Source: an uncultured Pseudomonadota bacterium
Lineage (GTDB): Bacteria > Pseudomonadota > Gammaproteobacteria > Enterobacterales > Succinivibrionaceae
Reading direction: 5' to 3'
Length of the DNA: 50,418 nucleotides
Assembly: GCA_900319705.1 (NCBI GenBank)
Contig: ONPL01000002.1
Span: forward strand, 1-50,418
Each line of letters opens with the position of its first letter. Within the stretch, counting starts at the first letter, position 1. Under the pieces are notes generated by a model that was not told the origin of the DNA, made no database searches, and saw only the letters and a list, made by a program, of their open reading frames with translations. The translations under genes and the position numbers were made by a program. This document shows, piece by piece, positions 8,487 through 19,201 of the stretch.

Positions 8487-11048
8487 GTGTTAGACAGTTA
8501 CTATAAACAGGCAAAAGAACGTGAACAGATAGGGGTTGTACCCAAGCCTTTATCAGCAAGTGATGTTGAAGAGCTGATTGCAGTTCTCCAGGATCCGGGG
8601 GCTGAATCCAGGGAAGAACTTCTGAATCTGATTGAAAACAGAATTCCTCCTGGAGTTGACGAGGCGGCAAAGGTTAAAGCGGCATTTCTGAATGATCTTG
8701 CAACCGGAAGAAAAACCTCCCCTGTTCTGTCAAAACAAAAGGCTGTGGAACTGCTGGGAACCATGCAGGGCGGTTACAATGTTCAATATCTGCTGGATCT
8801 GCTGAAAGATGAGCATCTGGCCCAGACTGCCGCAGATGCGCTCAAACATATTCTCCTGATCTTTGATTCATTCAACACCGTGGCAGATTTAGCCAAGAAC
8901 GGTAATAAATACGCCAAAGAAGTGATTGAATCATGGGCGGATGCCGAGTGGTTCAAATCAAAATCACCTCTTGCCGAGAAGGTTACTGTTACAGTATTCA
9001 AGGTGTCCGGTGAAACCAATACCGATGATCTGTCTCCTGCACAGGATGCATGGTCACGTCCGGATATTCCTTTACACGCCCAGGCAATGCTGAAAAATGC
9101 ACGCGACGGAATTACCCCGGATCAGGACGGCGTGATAGGACCTGTTACTTTGCTTAACAAATTAAAAGAACAGGGTTATCCTCTGGCATACGTAGGTGAT
9201 GTTGTAGGTACCGGCTCTTCAAGAAAATCTGCTACCAACTCCGTACTTTGGTTCATGGGACATGACATTCCGTTTGTACCAAACAAGCGTGCCGGCGGTT
9301 TCGTACTTGGCGGTAAGATTGCTCCGATATTCTTCAATACCATGGAAGACGCAGGTGCACTGCCGGTTGAAACCGATGTGTCAGCACTCAACACCGGTGA
9401 CGTAATCGATATCAATGTATATGAAGGAACAATCACCAGACACGGTACAGATGAAGTTCTCTCAAGATTCACGCTGAAAACCGATGTACTGCTTGATGAA
9501 GTACAGGCCGGCGGCCGTATTCCGCTGATTATCGGCAGATCACTGACTGCTAAAGCCCGTGAATATCTGAACCTTGCTCCGTCTGATGTATTCAGAAAAT
9601 TAAAGGCAGTCCCTGATTCAGGCAAGGGTTACACCCTGGCCCAGAAGATTGTCGGCAGGGCCTGCGGAGTTAAAGGTGTCCGTCCAGGAACCTACTGCGA
9701 ACCTAAGATGACAACCGTAGGTTCACAGGATACCACCGGACCTATGACCCGCGATGAACTCAAAGATCTGGCATGTCTGAATTTCTCGGCAGATCTGGTT
9801 ATGCAGTCTTTCTGTCACACTGCAGCCTATCCGAAACTGGTTGATGTCCAGACCCACAATACTCTTCCTAAGTTTATTATGGAACGCGGCGGTGTTGCAT
9901 TAAGACCTGGTGACGGTGTAATCCACAGCTGGCTCAACCGCATGGTTCTTCCTGATACCGTTGGTACCGGCGGAGACTCCCATACCAGATTCCCGATGGG
10001 TATTTCATTCCCGGCAGGTTCAGGTCTGGTGGCATTTGCAGCAGCAACCGGAGTAATGCCTCTTGATATGCCTGAATCGGTACTGGTTAAATTCACCGGT
10101 ACCATGCAGCCTGGTATCACTCTGCGCGATCTGGTTCATGCCATACCTTACCGTGCCATTCAGGAAGGTCTCCTTACCGTGGAAAAGAAGGGTAAGAAGA
10201 ATATTTTCTCAGGCAGGATCCTCGAAATTCAGGGTCTGCCAAATCTGAAGGTTGAACAGGCCTTCGAACTGGCTGACGCCTCTGCTGAACGTTCCGCCGC
10301 CGGATGCACCATCCAGTTGAATAAAGAGCCGGTAATTGAATACCTTAATTCAAATATCGCGCTGTTAAGCTGGATGATCAGGGAAGGTTACGGTGATGCA
10401 GCAACTCTGCAGAAACGAATCGATGCAATGAAGGACTGGCTGAAGGCTCCTGAACTGCTCACTGCAGATCCTGATGCAGAATATGCAGCTGTAATTGAAA
10501 TCGATATGAACAAGATTACCGAACCAATCCTCTGCGCTCCGAACGATCCTGATGATGCACGACTGCTGTCAGAAGTACAGGGAACCGGTATTGACGAGGT
10601 GTTCATCGGTTCATGCATGACCAATATCGGTCACTTCAGAGCTGCAGGTAAACTGCTGGAGCCTCTGAAGAAACAGCTTCCTACCAAACTCTGGCTGGCA
10701 CCTCCTACCAAGATGGATCGCGCACAGCTCACTAAGGAAGGTTATTTCAATATTTTCGGCCGCACCGGTGCAAGAATTGAAATCTCCGGATGTTCACTGT
10801 GCATGGGTAACCAGGCTCGTGTGAATGACTGTGCAACTGTAGTTTCAACCTCAACCAGAAACTTCCCTAACCGTCTCGGTCAGGGTGCAAATGTTTACCT
10901 GGCATCTGCCGAACTTGCTGCTGTAACTGCAATTCTCGGTAAACTGCCAACACCTGCTGAATATCAGGAAAACATTGCAAAATTAAGCGACAAGGCTGAT
11001 GAAATATACAGATATATGAATTTCAACCAGATGGATGAATACAAATAA
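8487..11048 (+). CDS. acnB: Aconitate hydratase B
   Basis: TCA-cycle aconitase that interconverts citrate and isocitrate through a 4Fe-4S cluster; E. coli AcnB also binds mRNA as the apo-protein. 853 residues, close to the 865 of E. coli. The N-terminal HEAT-like domain ([29 protein letters not shown]) comes before the swivel domain ([33 protein letters not shown]), the order that marks AcnB rather than AcnA. Cluster cysteines lie in GSCMTNIGH and [10 protein letters not shown]. The start is GTG at 8487, supported by AAAGGAG 6 bases upstream and by alignment to the E. coli N-terminus. It is monocistronic, with its own promoter and terminator. Confidence 0.97.
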   Translation: MLDSYYKQAKEREQIGVVPKPLSASDVEELIAVLQDPGAESREELLNLIENRIPPGVDEAAKVKAAFLNDLATGRKTSPVLSKQKAVELLGTMQGGYNVQYLLDLLKDEHLAQTAADALKHILLIFDSFNTVADLAKNGNKYAKEVIESWADAEWFKSKSPLAEKVTVTVFKVSGETNTDDLSPAQDAWSRPDIPLHAQAMLKNARDGITPDQDGVIGPVTLLNKLKEQGYPLAYVGDVVGTGSSRKSATNSVLWFMGHDIPFVPNKRAGGFVLGGKIAPIFFNTMEDAGALPVETDVSALNTGDVIDINVYEGTITRHGTDEVLSRFTLKTDVLLDEVQAGGRIPLIIGRSLTAKAREYLNLAPSDVFRKLKAVPDSGKGYTLAQKIVGRACGVKGVRPGTYCEPKMTTVGSQDTTGPMTRDELKDLACLNFSADLVMQSFCHTAAYPKLVDVQTHNTLPKFIMERGGVALRPGDGVIHSWLNRMVLPDTVGTGGDSHTRFPMGISFPAGSGLVAFAAATGVMPLDMPESVLVKFTGTMQPGITLRDLVHAIPYRAIQEGLLTVEKKGKKNIFSGRILEIQGLPNLKVEQAFELADASAERSAAGCTIQLNKEPVIEYLNSNIALLSWMIREGYGDAATLQKRIDAMKDWLKAPELLTADPDAEYAAVIEIDMNKITEPILCAPNDPDDARLLSEVQGTGIDEVFIGSCMTNIGHFRAAGKLLEPLKKQLPTKLWLAPPTKMDRAQLTKEGYFNIFGRTGARIEISGCSLCMGNQARVNDCATVVSTSTRNFPNRLGQGANVYLASAELAAVTAILGKLPTPAEYQENIAKLSDKADEIYRYMNFNQMDEYK

Positions 11049-11080
11049 TCCAGGTTGATTTCAGGATTTTAGTATAAAGC

Positions 11081-11108
11081 AAAAGAGCAGTATCGACTGC
11101 TCTTTTTT
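11081..11108. terminator. Bidirectional terminator between acnB and yacG
   Basis: AAAAGAGCAG pairs perfectly with CTGCTCTTTT around a 6-nt loop, with a T run on the plus strand and matching A pairs for the minus strand. It lies between the convergent acnB and yacG genes and could end both transcripts. Confidence 0.85.
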
Positions 11109-11135
11109 ATTTCAAGCTATAAACTGAAGCAAATA

Positions 11136-11378
11136 TCAGGACTGCTCATCCTGATTGTGAAGTTCAACAAATCCCTGCAGAAGTTTCGGAAGGCTCTTCT
11201 GATTCTGCTGCACTTCATCATCGGAGCCGCCGCGGATAACTCTTGAATTATCCAGCCATCCTCCGAGATCGATCAGCTTGCAACGTTTGCAGCAAAAAGG
11301 TCGGAATTTATTTTCCGTACTCCATTCAATCTCAGCACCGCAGGTTGGACATTTTACAATTAACGGTTTCTCACTCAT
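11136..11378 (-). CDS. yacG: DNA gyrase inhibitor YacG
   Basis: A small zinc protein; in E. coli YacG binds GyrB and blocks DNA binding by gyrase. 80 residues. The four-Cys zinc site is CPTC (Cys10, Cys13) and FCCKRC (Cys29, Cys33), followed by the conserved KLIDLGGWL. The tail after residue 50 is acidic and Gln-rich and poorly conserved. Its ATG overlaps the end of coaE by 8 bases, so it is the last gene of the pilBCD-coaE-yacG run. The usual companion zapD (yacF) is absent between coaE and yacG. Confidence 0.93.
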   Translation of the reverse strand: MSEKPLIVKCPTCGAEIEWSTENKFRPFCCKRCKLIDLGGWLDNSRVIRGGSDDEVQQNQKSLPKLLQGFVELHNQDEQS

Positions 11379-11976
11379 GATCTGCTAACCCTAAAAATAT
11401 ATTGTGTAATTCACGAACTTTCTGTTTTTTCAATTCAATCTGTTCATAATTATAAATCACATAGTCGGAAAGAGAAATCCTCCGCTGCCGATCCATCTGT
11501 GATGCGATAATCTTCCTGGCAAGTTCAGGGGAAATCCGATCCCTCGCACAGGTTCTTTCCACCTGTTTTTCCACTTCAAGATCTACACAGACCACATAAT
11601 CCACCAGTTCGTCAAAATGAGTCTCAAACATAAGCGGAACCACCACCAGGGCATAGGGAGATGCAGCCTCCAGTGCCTGTCTCTTTACCTCAGTCCTGAT
11701 AAGCGGATGAAGGATCCCCTCCAGAAAAGATTTCTCCTCCGCACTGTTGAATATTTTCTCCCGCAGCAGTCTTCTGTTAAGGGAACCGTCAGAAAGCATG
11801 ATTTCACTGCCCCACCTGCTTTCAAGAAGAGACAGAACATTCCGATCGCTGTTAAGTATGGTGCGGGAAACCACATCAGCATCAATCACATCTATACCGA
11901 GATCCGCAAAAATCCCGGCAATTGTTGTTTTTCCGGATCCGATCCCGCCGGTCAGACCAATCAGTAAACTACTCAT
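11371..11976 (-). CDS. coaE: Dephospho-CoA kinase
   Basis: Last step of coenzyme A synthesis: phosphorylates the 3'-hydroxyl of dephospho-CoA using ATP. The P-loop GGIGSGKTT lies at residues 9-17, followed by [16 protein letters not shown] and the lid region [19 protein letters not shown]. The ATG at 11976 gives 201 residues and overlaps the pilD stop in a TGATG arrangement that suggests translational coupling; a GTG one codon earlier is possible. coaE behind pilD is the classic gamma and beta proteobacterial arrangement. Confidence 0.95.
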   Translation of the reverse strand: MSSLLIGLTGGIGSGKTTIAGIFADLGIDVIDADVVSRTILNSDRNVLSLLESRWGSEIMLSDGSLNRRLLREKIFNSAEEKSFLEGILHPLIRTEVKRQALEAASPYALVVVPLMFETHFDELVDYVVCVDLEVEKQVERTCARDRISPELARKIIASQMDRQRRISLSDYVIYNYEQIELKKQKVRELHNIFLGLADHE

Positions 11977-12860
11977 CACATCATTAAGGATAAATACCAG
12001 TCGTTAATCTGCACGCCCCATAACATAATCACATAGCAGGTTACAGCGATGTAGGGACCGAAAGGGATCGGTTTGCTGGCCGACTCCTTTACAACAATCT
12101 TGTAGGTAATTCCGATCACGGCACCCACCAGAGCTGACATCAGAACCGCAAGCGGCAGCATCTGATAGCCGAACCAGGATCCGATAACCGCCATAAGTTT
12201 GAAATCACCGTATCCCATCCCCTCCTTGCCGGTTATAAGCTTAAAACCCCAGTAGACTGACCATAGAGAAAGATAACCGAGCACCGCTCCGATTACAGCG
12301 CTTTTAACCGTCACAAAACCGTCCACAGTATTGATAACGAGACCCAGCCAGAGAAACGGCTGTGTTATCTCATCAGGAAGCAGCATCTTGTCAAAATCAA
12401 TGAAGGAAAGAGAAATCAGAGCCCAGGTAAGCAGTATTGCCCCCAGAAGTTTCCATGAAGGAGGAAAGAAGAAGGCAACCGTCAGAGTGAGGACTGCGGA
12501 CAGCAGTTCAATCGATGGATATCTGAAGGAAATCGGCAGTTTGCATTTGCGGCATTTACCACGCAGAAACAGCCAGCTGATTACCGGAATATTTTCCATT
12601 GCAGATATCAGATGACCGCACTTTGGACAGCGTGAGCGCGGTACCACAAGGTTGAACTTGGGCTCGGCATTCAGTTTGGCCAGTTCTTCACTTTCAGCAT
12701 CAAAATACTCAAGATAATCCTTTTTGAACTCCTTCTCCATCATAACCGGAAGACGGTAGATCACCACATTCAAAAAACTGCCTACAAGCAGACCCAGCAA
12801 AAATATATATGTGTAATACAATCCCGGGAAATTATTGTAGCAATTTAAAATCCATTCCAT
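11976..12860 (-). CDS. pilD: Type IV prepilin peptidase / N-methyltransferase
   Basis: Inner-membrane aspartyl protease that cleaves leader peptides of type IV pilins and type II secretion pseudopilins and methylates the new N-terminus. 294 residues. The N-terminal cytoplasmic domain has the zinc-type Cys pairs CPKC (Cys78, Cys81) and CRKC (Cys103, Cys106) needed for the bifunctional class. Catalytic aspartates lie in FIDFDKMLLPDE (about 155-157) and GMGYGDFK (Asp219). About seven hydrophobic segments follow. It has its own AGGA site but lies just behind a terminator-like hairpin that separates it from pilC. Confidence 0.95.
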   Translation of the reverse strand: MEWILNCYNNFPGLYYTYIFLLGLLVGSFLNVVIYRLPVMMEKEFKKDYLEYFDAESEELAKLNAEPKFNLVVPRSRCPKCGHLISAMENIPVISWLFLRGKCRKCKLPISFRYPSIELLSAVLTLTVAFFFPPSWKLLGAILLTWALISLSFIDFDKMLLPDEITQPFLWLGLVINTVDGFVTVKSAVIGAVLGYLSLWSVYWGFKLITGKEGMGYGDFKLMAVIGSWFGYQMLPLAVLMSALVGAVIGITYKIVVKESASKPIPFGPYIAVTCYVIMLWGVQINDWYLSLMM

Positions 12861-12874
12861 TTATTTTAATTCCT

Positions 12875-12907
12875 AAAAAATAAAGGAGTACATTATCTGC
12901 ACTCCTT
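12875..12907 (-). terminator. Terminator or attenuator between pilC and pilD
   Basis: On the minus strand AAGGAGT pairs with ACTCCTT across an 11-nt loop and runs into TTATTTTTT. The U tract ends only a few bases before the AGGA ribosome site of pilD, so the hairpin could dampen pilD-coaE-yacG relative to pilBC. Confidence 0.65.
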
Positions 12908-12932
12908 ATCTGAATAATCAACCAAGCATATA

Positions 12933-14195
12933 TTACTTGATTACAGAACCCATTGTGAATATTGGCAGGTACATGGCGATAACCAGACCACCGATGAGCA
13001 CACCCAAAACAACCATGATTAACGGTTCAAGCATTGATGACAGTCCATCTACGGCATCATCCACCTCCTGCTGATAAATACCTGCAATCTTGGCAAGCAT
13101 ATCATCGATGGAACCTGCTTCTTCACCGATCATTACCATCTGAGTCAGCATGTCAGGGAACACCATGGTTGTTCTCATAGCCATGTGCATCTGCATACCG
13201 TTTACCACCTCATTACGCACATCCATAATAGCATCACGGTACAGTGCATTACCTGCGGCACCGGCAGCGGAAACCAGAGCTTCAACCAGAGGAATACCGG
13301 CAGCAAAGGTAGTGGACAGGGTTGATGCGAATCTCTGCAGTGCAGCCTTCCTCAGAATACCACCGATTACCGGGATCTTCAGAGACCACTTCTGCACGGC
13401 GTCCCTGAACTTCGGATAATGAAGCAGACAATATCTGAATACAACGAATCCTACAAAAATTGCGCCGGCCGGCAGCAGCCAGTTGGCCTGCATCCACCGC
13501 GACAGTTCAACCACCATCTTGGTAAATGCCGGAAGTTCCGCACCGAATCCCTTGAAAATATCTTCGAACTGAGGTACTACGAATACCAGCAGAATTGCAG
13601 TAACCGCAATCGCAATGATTACAACCACAGTAGGATACATCAAAGCCTTTTTGATCTTTGACTTCAGCATTTCCGCCTTTTCCTGGTAGGTTGCAATACG
13701 GTCATAAATTGTTTCCAGAGCACCGGACTGTTCACCGGCAGCCACCAGATCGCAGTACAAATCATTAAAGTACTTAGGATACTTGGCAAATGCTTTAGAC
13801 AGCGGAATACCGCCGGCAACGTCATTGGCGATATCTGTCAACATTTCTCTCATGCGGGATTTTTCATGGCTTCCGGAAAGAAGCTGAATAGCCTGAATAA
13901 TAGGAACACCGGCTCCAAGCATGGTGCAAATCTGTCGGGAGAACATTGCAATATCCATAGCGGTAATACGTGGTTCCAAGAACTCGATTACCTGACGTTT
14001 CTTCAACTTGGTTACGGTAACACCCTGTCTCTTGAGTTCTACCCTTACAGCTTCCTCACTGAGACCCTGCGCGATACCACTAACAATAACACCTTTTTTG
14101 TTCTTGCCTTTCCAGTCATACTGTGAAACTTTAGTCTTTGACGTGGAAGACTTCGCTCCAACCTTGCTAGAACCATTTTTCAAAGCTAATGCCAT
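12933..14195 (-). CDS. pilC: Type IV pilus inner-membrane platform protein
   Basis: GspF/PilC family platform that links the assembly ATPase to the growing pilus. 420 residues with two homologous T2SF domains, roughly residues 85-210 and 290-410. Each carries helical cytoplasmic sequence (FSRQICTMLGAGVPIIQAIQLL and RFASTLSTTFAAGIPLVEAL are the matching openings) and TM segments near 185-205, 230-250 and 390-410. The N-terminal 75 residues are basic. The start is supported by AGAGGA 9 bases upstream. It lies 32 bases behind pilB. Confidence 0.94.
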   Translation of the reverse strand: MALALKNGSSKVGAKSSTSKTKVSQYDWKGKNKKGVIVSGIAQGLSEEAVRVELKRQGVTVTKLKKRQVIEFLEPRITAMDIAMFSRQICTMLGAGVPIIQAIQLLSGSHEKSRMREMLTDIANDVAGGIPLSKAFAKYPKYFNDLYCDLVAAGEQSGALETIYDRIATYQEKAEMLKSKIKKALMYPTVVVIIAIAVTAILLVFVVPQFEDIFKGFGAELPAFTKMVVELSRWMQANWLLPAGAIFVGFVVFRYCLLHYPKFRDAVQKWSLKIPVIGGILRKAALQRFASTLSTTFAAGIPLVEALVSAAGAAGNALYRDAIMDVRNEVVNGMQMHMAMRTTMVFPDMLTQMVMIGEEAGSIDDMLAKIAGIYQQEVDDAVDGLSSMLEPLIMVVLGVLIGGLVIAMYLPIFTMGSVIK

Positions 14196-14227
14196 GAGAT
14201 CAATTCCTCTTAATTATTTATTATATA

Positions 14228-15973
14228 TTAACTTGTTACACGTTTAACTTCCGCAACGCTTGTCAGGCCGAGACTGGCCTTTTCAAGTGCCGAGCGGCGC
14301 AACGTCTGCATCCCTTGCTCAACGGCGATTCTATTCAACTCAATTGAATTTGCGCCATTCATAATCGCCTCGGCAAGACGATCATTCATAACCATGATTT
14401 CATATATACCGACACGTCCCTTATATCCTCCGGAACAGGCACTGCAGCCTGCAGGTCCGTAAAGTTTAATCCCGCTCTTGATTTCCTCTTCAGTATAACC
14501 TATCGCACGCAGCTGCTGCTCAGATACCTGCTGTTCAACCTTGCATTTCTGACACAGTCTTCTGGCAAGACGCTGAGCCATGATCAGGGTACAGGAGGAA
14601 GCTATATTGAAACTCGGAACACCCATGTTTAAAAGACGGGTCAGAGTTTCTGCAGCAGAGTTGGTGTGAAGTGTCGACAGCACCAGGTGACCGGTCTGTG
14701 CTGACTTGATCGCAATTTCAGCTGTTTCAAGGTCACGGATTTCACCCACCATTATCACATCAGGGTCCTGACGCAGGAATGCTCTCAGAGCCGATGCGAA
14801 GGTCAGGCCCGCCTTAGGATTCATCTGAACCTGATTGATACCGTAAAGGTTGATTTCAACAGGGTCTTCCGCGGTGGAAATATTTGTTTCCTCATCATTG
14901 AGGATACTGAGTCCGGTATACAGGGACACAGTCTTTCCGGAACCGGTAGGACCTGTTACAAGAATAAGTCCCTGAGGTTTTGCCAGCGCGTCCAGATACT
15001 GTTTTTTCTGAACATCATTGAAACCGAGCTGATCGATATTCAGTTTGGCGGCAGAAGAATCCAGAATACGCAGTACTATCTTCTCACCCCACAGTGTAGG
15101 CAGAGAGTTCACACGCATATCCATGGTCTTGTTGGCACCGATTTTCAACTTGATACGACCATCCTGAGGAAGACGCTTTTCAGCGATATCAAGTCGTGAC
15201 ATAACCTTCAGACGGGCGGAAAAACGCTCTTTAAGATTTACCGGAGGGGTCGCAACCTGATGAAGAATACCGTCGATACGGAACCTTACACGATATTTTG
15301 TTTCATAAGGTTCAAAGTGAAGGTCGGATGCTCCCATGGAAATTGCCTTCAGCAGCATCTGGTTGATAAATTTAACAACAGGGGCATCATCCTCCTCCTG
15401 TTTGGTGGTATCAATCGCAGTACCGGCACCGTTATCATTCGAGGCATCAGCACCGCTCAGATCGTTCAACTCACCTTCCACGCTTACCAGATCTGCATCC
15501 GGATCCCCGTTGGCCTCTGTCTGTTCAGACAGCTGCTGCTCGGAGGAGGTAGTCAGAAACTTAATGGCTTTCTGAAGTTTGAGTTCATCCACCAGGAACG
15601 GTTCGGTATGAACCGAGAACACGAAACCGAATTCGTCAAGAGCCTCCATATTCGTAGGATCTGACAGCGCAAGATATAGGGTATGTCCCTGCAGGTATAC
15701 CGGCAGGGCATGGTATTTTCTGATCAGTTTTTCATTTAGAAACTGCTTAGGAATATCCTGCAGATCAAATTCATCAAGATTAAGCAGGGCAAGGCCGAAA
15801 TAATCAGTACAGAAAGTCGCCAAATCATCACTTTGGATAAAGCCGCTCTCCACAATACCCTGAACACACGGGATATCCCTCTTCTCGCAATCCTTCAGGA
15901 TCTCTGTGGCCTGTTCCTGTGTAATCTTACCTTCATTAACTAAACTAGGCATCAATGTACTTTTAACAGCCAT
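14228..15973 (-). CDS. pilB: Type IV pilus assembly ATPase PilB
   Basis: Hexameric GspE-family ATPase that powers pilus extension. 581 residues. An N-terminal MshEN domain (about 1-150) is followed by an acidic Ser/Asp-rich linker. The catalytic half carries the Walker A GPTGSGKT near residue 340, the Asp box and Walker B region [16 protein letters not shown] near 400, the His box [14 protein letters not shown], and a zinc site CQKC...CSACSGG near 480-510. GGAGG precedes the ATG. No pilin gene is adjacent, unlike pilA-pilB-pilC-pilD of many relatives, so the substrate is encoded elsewhere. The system could also serve type II secretion. Confidence 0.95.
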   Translation of the reverse strand: MAVKSTLMPSLVNEGKITQEQATEILKDCEKRDIPCVQGIVESGFIQSDDLATFCTDYFGLALLNLDEFDLQDIPKQFLNEKLIRKYHALPVYLQGHTLYLALSDPTNMEALDEFGFVFSVHTEPFLVDELKLQKAIKFLTTSSEQQLSEQTEANGDPDADLVSVEGELNDLSGADASNDNGAGTAIDTTKQEEDDAPVVKFINQMLLKAISMGASDLHFEPYETKYRVRFRIDGILHQVATPPVNLKERFSARLKVMSRLDIAEKRLPQDGRIKLKIGANKTMDMRVNSLPTLWGEKIVLRILDSSAAKLNIDQLGFNDVQKKQYLDALAKPQGLILVTGPTGSGKTVSLYTGLSILNDEETNISTAEDPVEINLYGINQVQMNPKAGLTFASALRAFLRQDPDVIMVGEIRDLETAEIAIKSAQTGHLVLSTLHTNSAAETLTRLLNMGVPSFNIASSCTLIMAQRLARRLCQKCKVEQQVSEQQLRAIGYTEEEIKSGIKLYGPAGCSACSGGYKGRVGIYEIMVMNDRLAEAIMNGANSIELNRIAVEQGMQTLRRSALEKASLGLTSVAEVKRVTS

Positions 15974-16266
15974 AGGTTAGTTCCTCCATTTGATATTTTA
16001 TAGTTCGTTATCTTATAACACTTGTATAGAATACACTTCATTCGATTATACGTTAACATTGGAAATTTAACACAAACTAAATTCCATAATAATGACAAAC
16101 CACACAAAATTATTAATAAGTAAAGACAAATTGAACTTTATGGCCGTAAATTTTACCAAACATCAATACGCGAACCAGTTATCAGCCGGTACAGCCGCAA
16201 AAACAAAGGGGAAGCCTAAAACTCCCCCCTGGTTATTATCAAACCGATCCGCACGGGATCTGTGAA
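15974..16266 (-). other. pilB upstream region, no gene seen
   Basis: About 290 bases between secA and pilB. The secA terminator occupies 16199-16228. A perfect minus-strand TATAAT at 16045-16050 is a candidate -10 for pilB with no strong -35. I see no open frame resembling a pilin or secretion gene here. Confidence 0.5.
16199..16228 (-). terminator. Terminator after secA
   Basis: On the minus strand GGGGGAG pairs with CTTCCCC (one G-U pair) around a 7-nt loop, followed by TTTGTTTTT, about 40 bases after the secA stop. Confidence 0.75.
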
Positions 16267-18987
16267 TTACAGCTTACCGCAGCAGTTCTTAAACTTTTTG
16301 CCGGATCCGCAAGGACATGGATCATTTCTACCGACCTTCTGACCGTTTCTTGTAAACGGTACAGCCTTGTCCTGCTTCTTCTCCTCCTGAGTCTCCTCCT
16401 TATTGGTGGTTGCACTCTGGGATTCAAGCTCTGCCTGACGCTGGCGTTCAGCCTCAATTGCAGCAATCTCCTCCGGAGTTCTGATCTGAATACGTAAAAG
16501 AATGTTCACAACCTGGGTCTTGTAACGACTGAGCATCACACCGAACATCTTGGAAGATTCTGTCTTATACTCATTCTTAGGATTCTTCTGTGCATAGCCG
16601 CGCAGGTATATACCCTGTCTCAGGCAGTCCATTGATGCCAGATGCTCCTTCCAGAAACGATCGAGCAGCTGCAGCATAATGCTTCGCTCAAGGTTGAGGA
16701 TATTGGCATCGTCGATAACTGAAACCTTGTCGTTATATGTTTTAACAGCAAGTTCGGTAACCTTGTCACAGACATCATCTTCACTTATCTGGGCATTGTC
16801 CTTGATCCATTGTGAAACCGGAGCCTTGAGATCAAAATCTGTCAGCAGTCCGTTCTCCAAACCCTCAACATCCCAGTTTTCAACCACAGCATTAACAGGA
16901 ATATATCTGGCAACCTCTTCATTCATCACATCTTCTATGATCTGCTCAACTTCAGCCTTCATCGGCTCAAGTTCAACCTCAAGAAGCTGGTTGCGGAATT
17001 CATAGATATTTCTGCGCTGTTCATTTGCCACATTGTCGAATTCAAGCAGATTCTTACGAATATCAAAGTTGCGCTCCTCCACCTTTCTCTGGGCATTTTC
17101 AATAGATCGGGTAACCCATTTGTGTTCGATGGAATCCCCCTTCTGCATACCGGCCTTTTTGAACCAGTTGCGGATCCTTTCGGTGTTGATGAAAATACGC
17201 AGCAGATTATCATCCAGTGACAGATAGAAACGGGATGAACCAGGATCTCCCTGACGTCCGGAACGGCCTCTGAGCTGATTATCGATACGTCTTGATTCAT
17301 GACGTCCTGTACCGATAATATGAAGACCGCCTGCGGCTACCACTTCATCGTGGCGCTTCTGCCATTCCTTCATAATCTGATCTTTCTGCTCCTGGGTAGG
17401 ATTTTCCAGGGCATCGATCTCCGCCTGAGGATTACCGCCGAGAACAATATCGGTACCGCGTCCGGCCATGTTAGTGGCAATGGTTACTGTTCTTGGGGCA
17501 CCAGCCTGGGCAACGATCTGTGCCTCCTTCTGATGGAATTTTGCATTAAGAACACTGTGCGGGATCTTCTTCTGGGTAAGGAAAGAAGACAGTTTCTCGG
17601 AATCTTCAATAGAAATGGTACCGACTAGAACCGGACGGCCGCGGGAAACCTGATCCTCAATATCCTTCACGATCGCATCAAACTTGTCTTCCTCGTCGAG
17701 GAAAATCAGATCGTGTTCATCCTTTCTGATCATAGGTTTGTTGGTTGGCAGTACAACAGTGTTCAGACCGTAGATCTGCTGGAATTCAAAAGCTTCGGTA
17801 TCAGCAGTACCGGTCATACCGGCAAGCTTGGTGTACAGTCTGAAGTAATTCTGGAAGGTAATGGAGGCAAGAGTCTGGTTTTCATTCTGAATTCTTACAT
17901 GCTCCTTGGCTTCAATGGCCTGATGCAGACCGTCTGACCAGCGGCGTCCCTCCATGGTTCGGCCGGTATGCTCGTCAACAATCAGAATTTCCCCGTTCTT
18001 AACAATATAATCGATATCCTTCTTAAACAGGGTGTGGGCACGCAGACATGCGTTAACATGATGAAGAACGATCATGTTCTTATAATCGAAAAGATGCTCC
18101 CCTTCTCCGAGAACACCGGACTTTCTCAGAAGTTCCTCCACATAAACCTGACCTCTTTCTGTCAGATAAACCTGTTTGAACTTCTCATCAACGGTGAAAT
18201 GTCCGTCTCCCTTGTAGGTTTCGGAATCCTCCTTGTCCTGACGCTGAAGCAGCGGGATCACTTCATCAATCTTGGTATACAGTTCGGTTGCATCATTGGC
18301 GGCACCGGAAATAATCAGCGGAGTTCTTGCTTCATCGATCAGAACCGAATCCACTTCATCCACCAGTGCATAGTTTAAACCGCGCTGAACACGGGATTCC
18401 TTGGTAAAGGCCATGTTGTCACGCAGGTAGTCGAAACCGAACTCGTTGTTGGTACCGTAGGTGATATCACAGGCATATGCCTTCTGCTTTTCTTCAACAC
18501 TCAGTCCTGCAAGGTTGCAGCTTACAGTCATACCGAGAAAGTTGAACAGCTTGCTTGACCAGGTGGCGTCACGTGATGCCAGGTAGTCATTTACAGTTAC
18601 GATATGAACACCCTTTCCGGTAAGTGCATTAAGGTAGGCGGGAAGTGTTGAGGTAAGAGTCTTACCTTCACCGGTCTTCATTTCAGCAATCTGATCTGTA
18701 TTAAGTACGATACCGCCCATCATCTGGACATCGAAATGTCTCATACCGTAAACACGCTTTGAAACTTCTCTTACTACCGCAAAAGCATCCGGAAGGATAT
18801 CTTCAAGAGTTTTTCCCTGACTGAGCTGCTCCTTGAAGTATGGAGTCATATTTTTTAATTCTTCATCAGAGAATTTTTCATATTTGGGCTCTAATGAATT
18901 AATAACCGCTACGATTTTTCTTAATCTTTTTAATGTTCTTTCATTTGAACTACCAAATATTTTGGTAAAAATATTCATAATAGACAT
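16267..18987 (-). CDS. secA: Preprotein translocase ATPase SecA
   Basis: Motor of Sec export that threads unfolded preproteins through SecYEG. 906 residues, against 901 in E. coli. Walker A MKTGEGKT is near residue 105 and the DEAD-type block [19 protein letters not shown] near 210. The second nucleotide domain has [14 protein letters not shown] and the arginine-finger region [13 protein letters not shown]. The C-terminal SEC-C zinc tail (CPC and CC at 891-903) binds SecB and phospholipid, after a Gln/Lys-rich linker. Upstream there is no secM, the secretion monitor that regulates secA in enterobacteria; only about 200 bases separate it from lpxC. The ATG at 18987 starts [13 protein letters not shown]; a second ATG three codons in is possible. 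Confidence 0.98.
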   Translation of the reverse strand: MSIMNIFTKIFGSSNERTLKRLRKIVAVINSLEPKYEKFSDEELKNMTPYFKEQLSQGKTLEDILPDAFAVVREVSKRVYGMRHFDVQMMGGIVLNTDQIAEMKTGEGKTLTSTLPAYLNALTGKGVHIVTVNDYLASRDATWSSKLFNFLGMTVSCNLAGLSVEEKQKAYACDITYGTNNEFGFDYLRDNMAFTKESRVQRGLNYALVDEVDSVLIDEARTPLIISGAANDATELYTKIDEVIPLLQRQDKEDSETYKGDGHFTVDEKFKQVYLTERGQVYVEELLRKSGVLGEGEHLFDYKNMIVLHHVNACLRAHTLFKKDIDYIVKNGEILIVDEHTGRTMEGRRWSDGLHQAIEAKEHVRIQNENQTLASITFQNYFRLYTKLAGMTGTADTEAFEFQQIYGLNTVVLPTNKPMIRKDEHDLIFLDEEDKFDAIVKDIEDQVSRGRPVLVGTISIEDSEKLSSFLTQKKIPHSVLNAKFHQKEAQIVAQAGAPRTVTIATNMAGRGTDIVLGGNPQAEIDALENPTQEQKDQIMKEWQKRHDEVVAAGGLHIIGTGRHESRRIDNQLRGRSGRQGDPGSSRFYLSLDDNLLRIFINTERIRNWFKKAGMQKGDSIEHKWVTRSIENAQRKVEERNFDIRKNLLEFDNVANEQRRNIYEFRNQLLEVELEPMKAEVEQIIEDVMNEEVARYIPVNAVVENWDVEGLENGLLTDFDLKAPVSQWIKDNAQISEDDVCDKVTELAVKTYNDKVSVIDDANILNLERSIMLQLLDRFWKEHLASMDCLRQGIYLRGYAQKNPKNEYKTESSKMFGVMLSRYKTQVVNILLRIQIRTPEEIAAIEAERQRQAELESQSATTNKEETQEEKKQDKAVPFTRNGQKVGRNDPCPCGSGKKFKNCCGKL

Positions 18988-19031
18988 AAAGTTTTCTCAT
19001 TTTTATATTAAATATTTTGCAATTGACGGTA

Positions 19032-19040
19032 ATTATATCA
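19032..19040 (-). promoter_or_regulatory. Extended -10 promoter of secA
   Basis: The minus strand reads TGATATAAT, a perfect -10 with the extended TG motif, about 45 bases before the secA ATG. No good -35 is visible, as is usual for extended -10 promoters. Confidence 0.5.
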
Positions 19041-19151
19041 TTTTTTGAATGATATTTAATTGGTAAATGAACCTGCCACTATAAATCACTTGACAACTAC
19101 TGTTTATATATGGAGGCGATAACAAATATTTCAATACCTGGTACAGAAAAT

Positions 19152-19176
19152 GAAAAAGCCGCTGAAATCAGCGGCT
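19152..19176 (-). terminator. Terminator after lpxC
   Basis: An 8-bp perfect stem (AGCCGCTG with CAGCGGCT), 4-nt loop and TTTTT on the minus strand, 25 bases after the lpxC stop. It separates secA from the dcw-lpxC transcript. Confidence 0.88.
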
Positions 19177-19201
19177 GACTAGAATAAATCAGATAAACAG
19201 A

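Noticed and set aside
18988..19151. Possible secM gene before secA
   Set aside because: The gap is too short for a normal secM and no arrest-type peptide frame is present on the minus strand.
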